DNA from: Nemopilema nomurai
Taxonomy: Eukaryota > Cnidaria > Scyphozoa > Rhizostomeae > Rhizostomatidae
Assembly (NCBI GenBank): GCA_003864495.1
Contig: ML133465.1
Coordinates: forward strand, 991,163-1,055,162
DNA length: 64,000 nt
Direction: 5' to 3'
The notes beneath the pieces are model-generated. The model did not search any database. It was not told the DNA's origin and saw nothing but the letters and a program-made list of their open reading frames with translations. Below are positions 54,971-64,000 of this stretch, one piece after another. Both the position numbers and the translations under genes were made by a program. Position 1 is the stretch's first letter; each line of letters opens with the position of its first letter.

Positions 54971-55654
54971 GTGAGCGGAAGGCCAGCTTGACAGGAAAGG
55001 AGTCCAGCCGAAAGGGTTTTCTTTGGAAAGACGGTAGCTGTCGCTTATCAGACATCATTTTTCAACTTAAAAAATTGGGACCGAGCCAAGTAATCTTTCA
55101 CGGATGTGCTAACCAGGGGGTCCGAAGTTTAAGGCCAGTTTTCCAAGGAAAGCCCGGAATGACTATTTATGCTGAAGAACTTCTCGACACTTTGCACAAA
55201 GGAAGCTGAAGCCAAAAATCTCCAATTTATTATTTCATGTGGAGAGAAACGATATTGTTATGAATTTAGTATGCAAAAGAATCGATCTCTCGTTCGGATG
55301 GAAGTTCGTGCCGATTAAATGGTGAGAAAGGCTGGATTCTGATAAGAGGATTGTGTGGCATCAGCAATTTAGGTCCATCGTCCATCGTCGTGGGGACGGG
55401 CCGGTTTTCCACGGCAGCTCCAGTACTTGAAGTTGCTAGTTTTTTTTCGTCAAATAAAATCCCATTTGGTTACTAGAAGCACTAGGGCTACGATTGCTTC
55501 GTGCGAATTATCCTGGTTTGCGATCAAAGACAAGAAGATCAACACGCTAGCCTGCAGTATTTATTCTCATTCCCTTCGGAGTTGTTTCAGAGAGAATTCT
55601 GGAAAACTGCTTTTACCGTTTTATTTATTACATGCTTTATTGTTTCTTAGACTT

Positions 55655-58600
55655 ATGGCAAACGCACACTCTCCAGAGAGCCCCCATACGGCAATAATCA
55701 AAGATTACATTTCGTTCAAGTTGAGATCTCACGGTCTCCATGTTCCTGGGTACGATCAGGAACCCAGCTATCTGTCAGAGCCTTGTAAGACCCTTCGTCG
55801 TGTTGGCGAAGAGCTTGAATCTGGCAATAAAGAACTGTTTGATAGTATGTGCTCTCAGCTGAACATTACTGCTAATACGGCCTACCCGACTTTTCAAGGA
55901 ATAGCCGATGAAATTTTTCAGACTGGCAAGAATTGGGGGCGTATTGTGGCATTTATTTGTTTTGGGGCAAATGTAGCGTTATATTGCGCAAGACGTGAAG
56001 AACTCGGTCCACGATATGTCCACGATGTCACGAATTGGATTGCAAGATACATGAATGCAAACTTGGAAAGTTGGTTAGCGGCAAACAATTCATGGGTATG
56101 TTAAGTTTGTATTTTATTAAAAATTATTTGTTGTACGAAGTGTTCTGTTTTCGGTTCATTTGTTCACCTGACAAACTTCAATTTTTTTCTCGTGTTCGAA
56201 TATACTCAACTACCTCAAACAAATTAGCAATTAACATAATTGAAATTCTTCAAATTCCCATAAACAGTTGCTCATCTTTAGAAAGGGGGAATGTTTTAGA
56301 GCTTTCAAGATGATTTTCAGTTATTATTAATGTAAAATTGAAAAAATAAAATCTAGAAAGACAGGTACAAGTTTCAAACAGGAAAAAATTCATTGAAGTA
56401 AGGCTAGAGATTTTTTTCCTGTAACCTTCTGAAAGTTGCCAATAGTTCTATTTGTGAGAAGAAAGACCTTAAATTGAGAATGATGTCTAAAAATGAGCCT
56501 AATCTGCTAGTTCATTAGATTTTACAAAAAGATAGACTCAAGTTGGGTAGCTTATATCTTTTGAATTTTTAATTTGAAGCAAGTGGAAGCCTGTTTTTTG
56601 GACGCACACATTTCTGTACAGGTAGCTGAATACCTGGCTTCAATTGAATACCAGCTCAGTACTGATGGCTGCTCAAAAAAATTTGCACCCAACACATTTT
56701 GGAACTTTTTACAACCAGGCTTGATTTACAACTTTTGCTTTGACAAAGGTTGAGACCATACTTAGTTGTCTTCTTATCTTCAGTGAGCCACAAAATATTT
56801 CAAATTTTTGGCCAACATGAACTAGTGATGGACCATCCAGTTGGCTAGTTGTCATAGATGCCAGGAAAGTCTTATCTGTGAATAATTTGTTGCTTTATGC
56901 CATGACCAAGCCTTTGTATATATGACATCAAAATGTTTTAGAGCTAAATTCCCATCAAATATGATCTGAATCAATGAAGCATACGAGCACATTATTATTT
57001 CTTTTAAATCCAAGTGTTTTGTTGTGGTATTTGATGAAGTATGTTTGTGTTGAAAATGCATTTGCTATTGAATCACAATGACACAAAGCAAGGAAGGCCT
57101 GCCTGTACAGGCAAAAGCAAGTGTGAAGGACTGAGTAAGTTTAATGTTAGACAGAATTCACTTTCGTGAACAGCTTTGCATTAATTTTGACCATCACCAA
57201 AATAGGGAAAATGCTGATACTTCAAACTAGAGTCATCCAGAGACTAGAGCACATATTTGTAGGACACAAATGTACATATAATTTTTATGATGAAAGTTCA
57301 ATTCTTTTCTAAAGTGTGCTCTGGAATACATAATCTGTAGAAAGAAATTTAAACAAATTTAAACTTAAAAAGTGTTCTCACCATATGGCCAATTTATTTT
57401 GCTGTGGGTGTATCTAAGTGTTTGGGAGATTGAGGGAGACTGGTAGTCACTCTATGTTAGCATTGATATTATGTTTGCAAGTCAAATGCAATAGCTGGTC
57501 TGTTGCATTTGGAACATGAGCTATGTCTAATCAGCATACAGATCCTTTCAATCTTGTTGTCTTTCTTTGTTTGCTATGGTTTTGCTTGAAGAAAACAATT
57601 TCAAGATAGATTCAAGATATAATTTCAAGACTGGTCATATATATACTGGGATAAATATTGCGAGCTTTTACATGTTTTTAACCCAAAGCTCAAAATCTTT
57701 TCATGTTCAGATTTATAAGTTTGAAGGAGGTTCTTAAACAAGTCTAAAATTTTGTATATTATTCTCTGTTTTAAGTTTCATTTGCTTCTGTAAGTATGAG
57801 AGAAACACTTTGGATGAATTGTCAACTCTGTGTTGCCAGTGCAAAATATTTATTTTTAATGACAAGTTTGATCTGTTTTGAAAGATGAGAAATTCCTGTT
57901 TCCCATGGGTTTTACAGCTTCCCATGATCATTGAGAACAGGTGACCATGGGAAAAAATAGCAACAGGTAGTTGAATTGTGTGAATGTGTGAACTTTGTTG
58001 AAGCCAAAATCTCAAACTAGTGCTGGCTTTGTATCTCAAATGTGACTTGGGGTATGTTTATCCTGCCTAGCTCCATGAGGCACAAATTACATAAGCAACG
58101 AAGCAAACACTTCAAGGTTCTTTTAATTTAAAACAACTGCAGGTGCTCTTCTTCTGCTTTTATCTGTGTTTATAATATATATAAATGAAATGGAATCTTA
58201 GCTGAGTGCAGAATAGGTGCAGGAATATTTAAGAAAAGAATCAGGTCGTGGCGACAAAAACTGCTAAGTGTCATTGGCTTTATGCAAATCGCGATCCCTC
58301 TTTTATATTTCTATTGACACCCCTTGTGAGGCCCAATCTTCTGCCCCTTTTTGCTTTTATTTGCCTTGCCAACAGGCGAAAGAAATTTTTGTGGAAGAGG
58401 ATCCATGGAACTCCTTTATAACTTACATTCTGTGGTTATTTTTCGAATTGCAAGAAGCGAATGCGTCATTGCGTTGCCATAGACCACGTGATGGCTTTGG
58501 TATTCTTAGAATTTCAAACAGCGTCATATTCACATCACGAGAATCAAGAATGCAACACCAAAACCATTTAAGCCAGCCACATGAAAGGCACCGCATTCTG

Positions 58601-60490
58601 ATCGAGTGGAGGGCAGGGCAGGGCAGATATTTGATGTAACCAGAGAAACCTAATCGTGACGATAGAAAGGGGAGCCAGATATAAATCAGGGCAATATGGG
58701 CAATCATTGCCGCCGTCTAAGTGGGGCTTGGGGGCACAATTATCCAAACCCCTTTTTATAAAGGTTTCATATGGGGATAATTTGGGTATAAGATTTTATC
58801 TTGTCATCAACTGCTTATCTCATGAAATTTACTTACGTACTTATCTTTAGACAGAAGACGGATTTCGTGTACGAAATTATATTGAGTTCTTTCGTGAGCT
58901 CTAAATAAGAGGCTTTGCCAGTTGTTTAATCGTGCGAAAAGGAGGCTAGTCTTGCTGCACTTTGGAATCATTTGTTAGGAGGTCAGTTGTTATGTTAAAT
59001 TGAGAGCATTTAGTCTGGTTTTTTTATTGTTGTTTTCTGTATAAAATATGTATCGGCTATGTCCCACACAATTCCAAAAATATTAGGCCTGAAATTCGGT
59101 CTTCGGGCTTTTCGACGCCCCATTGGAAACCAGATTTGATGAGGAGCCTATGCTGTGGCCTGGCAGATACCTCCTAACTGCCACCCTTTGATATATTTCT
59201 GCTGCCAAAGAGCCATGATACATGGTTTAGCCATATGTCAGAATGCCAAACCTCCTTTGATCTTGGTTTCTCCAGAATTTCATATCTTAATCTCCATGAT
59301 AGATTTACCCGGTTTTTTGTCAAGAAGATCGCTTTTTGGCATCGGTGGCAAATTTTACATTCTTAGCCTTCGAATCACAGGTTTCGTTCAAGAAGAACTA
59401 TAAGTGCAGACAACTACTTTCTAGTTATATATGGCTGAAGCACTCCACCCTATTTGCTGTTGTTCTAATCGTTTACGCTGAATATTAGTGTTCAGAAGAG
59501 GCCTGCGAGGTTAACGCTCAAATGATTTGTTGACGGTCGTAATGAAGACAGCATACCCTTTAGCGCAATACCTGGAATTAATCATTATTTGGAGTCTATT
59601 TTTGAGGAGGGTGGTCTTTGTTTTGAATCCAAGGCCAAGCACGCGCGATCCTAGTGTTGTTGCTGTGATCCCGGGGAGCGAATCATAATGTTGTGTTTAT
59701 AACTGCTGCGTGGCACGTGCTAATTTCTGTTCCCCTGCATGACAGGCTGTGTGAAATCCACTGCTTCGGTTGTCACTGAAAATATACGGACGCATTTCCA
59801 TCACGATTTCTGTTTGGCATTGGTTCACCGGATTGTTTACGAGTCCATTATATGAAAGTTTACTTATCAGTTCACTTATCACGGTGGATACTCATTCATA
59901 CCAGATGCACTTCGTACTCGATTTCTCTACACTGCGTCCTTTTTTATGTAAAGAATTGAGCGAAATTATTTATGTAAGAAGCCACCACTAGCATTTATTC
60001 GTTAATTCTTCAAATATACTATTGCTACAAATCGGTTCGGTGTCTATTTATGTCCCCCGCGGAATATATTCACCGAAAAGCCTTCGCAAGGACGGACACG
60101 TTCAAGCATGACCTCAAAACCCGCCAAATATGTCTTTGCTCTTTATAGGCCACATATCTTCATATGTTTAAGCGCTTGATTGAATGACGTATCTGGGCTC
60201 CTTTGCCCCGTTAGCAGAAACAGGGGCGGTCGCCCTCTTTTGTACGACATCTCGGCATTGCACCCCTTAATCTTCCCCTGAATTTGACTCACTGATGACT
60301 GCAACAATGTTAATTGCGCATGCTTAGTTGCTTTGAAACCAACCAATGTTTTGTTTCCTGTTTGCAGGATGGCTTCGTTGAGTTCTTCAAAAAGAGAGAT
60401 GCATCCAATGACGGATCAAAGCATGGCTTCGTTTTATCAACACTTGCTGGCCTCGGACTGGGTGCATTGTTTATGCTTAGTTGCAAGTAG
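55655..60490 (+). CDS. Bcl-2 family apoptosis regulator (two coding exons)
   Basis: Exons 55655-56095 and 60368-60490, 187 residues. Exon 1 follows TTTCTTAG with the ATG four bases in; it ends NNSW before GTATGT. Exon 2 starts DGFVEFF after TTTGCAG. Domains by residue: BH4-like helix (about 12-26, IIKDYISFKLRSHG), BH3 (46-56, TLRRVGEELE), BH1 (about 83-103, ADEIF through NWGRIVAFICFG), BH2 (about 138-155, ESWLAANNSW joined to DGFVEFF) and a C-terminal anchor (about 166-186). An intron inside BH2 right after W is characteristic of the family. Such proteins sit on mitochondrial or ER membranes and control outer-membrane permeabilisation. BH4 plus all BH motifs suggest a pro-survival member; this is inference. 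Confidence 0.93.
56096..60367 (+). other. Intron of the Bcl-2-like gene
   Basis: 4.3 kb between GTATGT and TTGTTTCCTGTTTGCAG. Short frames inside have no motif. A small inverted repeat (TTTCCCATGG near 57900 and CCATGGGAAA near 57944) is the only structure noted. Confidence 0.8.
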
Positions 60491-63400
60491 CCAAGGCAAC
60501 TGTTAATCAATAGGAGGCCACATGAATGCGTAATTGGAGGCCGCTCGATCTGGAAATGACTTCTTCTTTCCCACTATAATTTCTGTCTTAATCCATATAA
60601 CAACTTTCTCCTCCTTTTGGATAAAATACTTATTTAGTTCAAGTCTCTAAATTCCCTTGAAATATTTTCACTTGTTTTTTCTCTACTGCTTCTCTATGAT
60701 TATTGTATGAATCTCTTTTTCAGGTTTTTGGTGATTTTTCTTTTCATATAATTTACTCGTATAATTTAATTCTATTTTCTTCTCGCTCATATTCAACAGA
60801 TCATTTGTTCAATATTTCATTTTTCCCCTCAAAGATTTTGCTTTGAAATCTCGATTTCCAAACGAGATCTCATGAAGAGACTGAGTATTCATGTGGCCTC
60901 CTGTGCATCGTTGCTTTAAACTTTCACTTTTCTTTCATATGGTGGTGGGCATGGGTGTATGAACTGGGGGCGGGGGCACTGGGGGCACTGGGAGCACTGG
61001 GAGAGGGACTCAGCTCTGAACAATACTGCCAAAGACGAAAAGGCTAGTGATGATAATGCTGTGCTATGTAGTCTTGTGTGTTCTCTTTATTTGCATACAT
61101 CCTGTGATATGGGTGAAAGGAATGTGTCACAAAGTTTCCTCTTGTGGCACAGGTTTTGTATTCAATCAGAGCTGGAACTGAAGGAGGTCCATTTACCATT
61201 TTACTAAGTATATGATAATGGTTGGACCTTCAACGTGCTCGGAAACTGTGATCCTAAAGTGTCTTTTTTAAAGAATTTCATATCAAACCAGTGAAACGAA
61301 CGGTTAGCCGGCACGACCCGACAACATTCAACTGGAACGGTAGATGAAATTAGTCTTGCATTTCGATTGTTGTAATTTTTCGTACTTATAAGTCGACGTC
61401 ATACGCTTGCTACTGATAAGTCGACGTTACTAGTGAACACGTCCTTTAATTTTAATCTCTTCCGTACAAGTACAGTATGTACATAGATTTACCCTTTTAG
61501 AAGCCAAATCCCGTTTCAATTCCCCCATTTTAAAGTTGACGACTATAATGTTTCACGTTCTTGAAGCGTTTATTATTTGGTGATGAATTAATAAATTGCG
61601 GAAAAGTTAGTTATCATTTCATGTTTATTTCACGGCTTTCGACCTTAGTCTTCCGAGCATTTTGCTGTTTTAGATGCAGCATTAACTTGCTGATCAATTT
61701 TATAGTTTCCTATCTTTGATATTGGTACCCCATTGTTACAGGCAAACGGATCCACATACCATTGTTATTGTTCGTTACCGATAATAGATAATAATACACA
61801 TTATATTTCACTTATGTATTGTCACTTCCGCATCGCGTAACCATAAATTCTATATTTTATCATTCGTTGCTGACTCGAGTATAACAAAAAGCAATAATAT
61901 TTTCCCAACAAATACTAAGCCATAACAGTTATGAAGAAGAGAGAATTGTAGCCATATCCTTTTGGTAGGGAGAGAATTGCACTGCTCTCCTTTCAAAAGG
62001 TGGAGAATTGCGGTCTATCTGTGACTCAGATAACACTATTTTCTAGTTTTGTGCTCATCATTTTGTCTCAGACGCAAAAGTCAAGGCCGTTTGTGCAAGG
62101 GGTTGAAATGCAGTTTACTCCAGATGACATATTGTTTGCAAGATTAAGACTCCTTATAAATTAAAGAATAAATAGTATAATAGATAAATAATCAAAATTG
62201 TTCCAATCTTGCTAATACCTCCCTCTTCCTCCATTTTTCTGCGTACGTCATTGGATAATACATCCTTTACAGTGATGTTTTCCCGACATTCTGTTATCTG
62301 GGCTGGTACTCAAGTTTTCTCTTCGTATTAAGCTGCGGTTCGATTTTCAGACAGAACCATTTTCTATCGCGAAGTGGTGTAGTAAAGACGTGGAAAACGG
62401 GCACCTATTTTCCTGGGTATGGGGGCCCTTTCTCTCGCTGCACGTTGCCTATTTTGTGTGTATTTGTAGTTGCAAAGGATGGGGGTGGAATATCTTATAG
62501 TCCTCAAGAGGTGTTTACAAGCCCTTGTATTTATTTGGTCTGGTCTCTCCTGATTGCGTTTCCTTTCCTATCATCAGTTTACACATTTTTATGCTGATTT
62601 GTGCTAGTCTTTAGTCGAATTGACATTCAATCTGTAGTACCTTTATGTCCGTGTTTTTCTTGGGGACCTTTAGCCTATAATTTTTTGCAACAAGTGCTAA
62701 CAAAGCAGGCCCCTGGGCTCTATTCGGGATGCCTGGATTGCGTCATCAATCCGACAGTCCTGTATTCTCTTGGAAAAACAAATCCCACCCCTACCAACGT
62801 TCCGTACACGGAAATCTAGTATTTAACCAGCCGATTTAATTTAAAAGCGGTCTGTCGTTCACATGCATAGTCTGTAGCTATTTCAATGTTTTACGTAATG
62901 CTGATGTAATCTACCACGTTATTAACTTATGATCAACATTTTTCTGTTTATAAACTGATCGTGTAGTGCAAGTAGAAAGATTGCTCAATCTAACATACAT
63001 AGCTATGAAGATAGTTATTGCCACGAGGAGAAAAACTCTCTATTCCTTGTTATCCAAACTCTTCACGATTTCCAATTGTTCTTCGACAATTTCTTCAAAG
63101 TGTATTTAAATTTTCTGCTGCATTAGTTTAAAATAGACATGCACCTAATTTGCGGGGTGTGGCAGGTTTTAGACGTGATTAACAGGCAGTGATAAATATT
63201 GCTGAAGTAGTTTCGCTTTCATTCACTCATCAATGTAAGTGGGCATAGTTTGGAAACCAGTTTGAATTTCCTCCAAACAATGTGTGAGATTATTTTGTAG
63301 CAAAGCAATTACAAAGCTGGGAAAGTTGCCATTGAAAATACGACGAATGGAAAAAATAGATTTTCTAGATAGCTGATGGGAATTTATTGAAAAGCATGGA

Positions 63401-63656
63401 AACAGTGCCTTGCGTTTAAATTTCGAAGTGGGCAGTGAAAACTGGACAACAGGGCGTTTTGTGAAGGAAACAATAGGGCCCAACCAAAGGGTCGCCAATA
63501 TCGGAAGGTTTCGCTTCCTTGCTTCGCCTGCGTCATCTCTTGTGCCGCTCTGCCCCAGACCTCCAGTCTGATTGACTGGGCATAAGTGTATTTGTAGACT
63601 TGTTTTGGCATTTTGAAACGGAAGATATATAGCCACCATCCGTTTGCTAACCAAAA
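60491..63656. other. 3' flank and intergenic region between the two Bcl-2 family genes
   Basis: Non-coding as far as I can tell. An AATAAA lies near 61590. A short G-rich CACTGGGGG repeat (about 60965-61005) and a doubled TAAGTCGACGT (near 61388 and 61416) are present. Confidence 0.6.
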
Positions 63657-63908
63657 ATGGCCGAGGCAAGAACACCCACAGACGAAAACCCTCCTGTAAA
63701 TGAGGGAGATAAAAGCGAAGATGAATTTGCAAACCAGACGAGAAACATTTTCAAGGAATTTGTGTACGAAAGGTTAACTAGCCAAATAGAAGAAGAAGCA
63801 AGCGAAGGCGATATGAGCGTCGGTGATTTACCAACAACATTATTCAAGCAAGTTATGCGAGAACCTGGCAACAAAAGAGGATCAACGAACGAGCAAATGG
63901 TTGCAAGG
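63657..63908 (+). CDS. Probable Bak/Bax-like Bcl-2 family gene, first coding exon
   Basis: 84 codons from an ATG in good context (AAAAATGGCC) to a GTAAGC donor in phase 0. It has an acidic N-terminus (DKSEDEFANQ), then a helix NIFKEFVYERLTSQIEEEAS that resembles the first helix of Bak. BH3 and later parts would lie on the next exon, beyond the window. It follows the Bcl-2-like gene in the same orientation. The assignment rests on that helix and the neighbour, so it is moderate; a Bax- or Bok-type member is possible. Confidence 0.65.
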
Positions 63909-64000
63909 GTAAGCTGAAGATAGTGCTTTACTCTTGTTGCTAGGCCCGCTCTGCAATCTGGTGCAGAAGGGAAGTCTGGATTGTTACTTTACAATAACAA

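Larger units (their letters stand above)
50700..55640. other. Mostly non-coding interval upstream of the Bcl-2-like gene
   Basis: No convincing exon. It holds a small palindromic element (52624-52698), a 33-bp tandem repeat (53223-53319) and a CpG-rich patch (54938-54970). Confidence 0.55.

Noticed and set aside
55427..55654. 76-codon N-terminal extension of the Bcl-2-like frame
   Set aside because: A pyrimidine tract and TTTCTTAG acceptor precede the ATG at 55655, and the extension lacks Bcl-2 features.
58268..58707. ORFs on both strands inside the Bcl-2 intron
   Set aside because: No domain, no splice logic, and they overlap each other.
63223..63732. Minus-strand ORF of 169 codons
   Set aside because: Overlaps and opposes the Bak-like exon; no motif recognised.

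Overview
The window is animal nuclear DNA: AT-rich, with GT-AG introns, many transposon remnants and no operons. Secreted PAN/EGF/fucolectin-domain proteins, a Bcl-2 family pair, Penelope-like elements and a KIAA1586-type hAT pseudogene together suggest an early-branching metazoan. A cnidarian is most likely, but the sequence alone cannot give the species.

Positions 1-47700 hold a tandem, partly decayed array of multidomain lectin-like genes. The shared plan is signal peptide, PAN/apple-like domain (exon ending in phase 0), a small Cys-rich EGF-like module (88-nt exon, phase 0 to 1), one or two calcium-type EGF modules (123-nt exons, phase 1-1), then two fucolectin/FTP (F5/8C-like) domains (about 420-nt exons, entered in phase 1). 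There are five loci. D (4870-6854, minus) is a pseudogene. A (14313-18214, minus) has a premature stop. E (25416-26213, minus) is a truncated remnant. B (30454-35680, minus) is intact, with six exons and 516 codons by my count. C (40662-46903, plus) is intact to the end of its second fucolectin domain, where one base is missing, and it carries a hAT remnant in one intron; a third fucolectin scrap follows at about 47555-47700. Large blocks repeat: 1-3780 with 18713-23160, 4030-5660 with 25180-26213, 6440-10833 with 35270-39570, and 11590-17370 with 27260-33930. A and B share bodies but carry different PAN ends, as if modules had recombined within introns.

Mobile DNA is dense. There is a Penelope-like insertion (10834-11934) whose empty site survives in a paralogous block near 39570, a second Penelope-like piece at 27035-27620, and a different GIY-YIG piece at 8205-8480. 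Other elements are a TTAA-flanked inverted-repeat element (21837-22942) with an empty site at 3551, a foldback/MITE family with paired CCAAT motifs, a Tc1/mariner scrap beside a large (GA)n tract, tRNA-derived SINE-like sequence, two THAP-domain genes or remnants (26373-26641 and 49645-50514) and a hAT transposase pseudogene (43989-46160).

From about 50.7 kb the sequence is more single-copy. A complete two-exon Bcl-2-like gene (55655-60490, plus) is followed in the same direction by the first coding exon of what looks like a Bak/Bax-type gene (63657-63908), which runs out of the window. No rRNA, intact tRNA or CRISPR array was seen. Identity statements are by eye; no alignment or database search was run.
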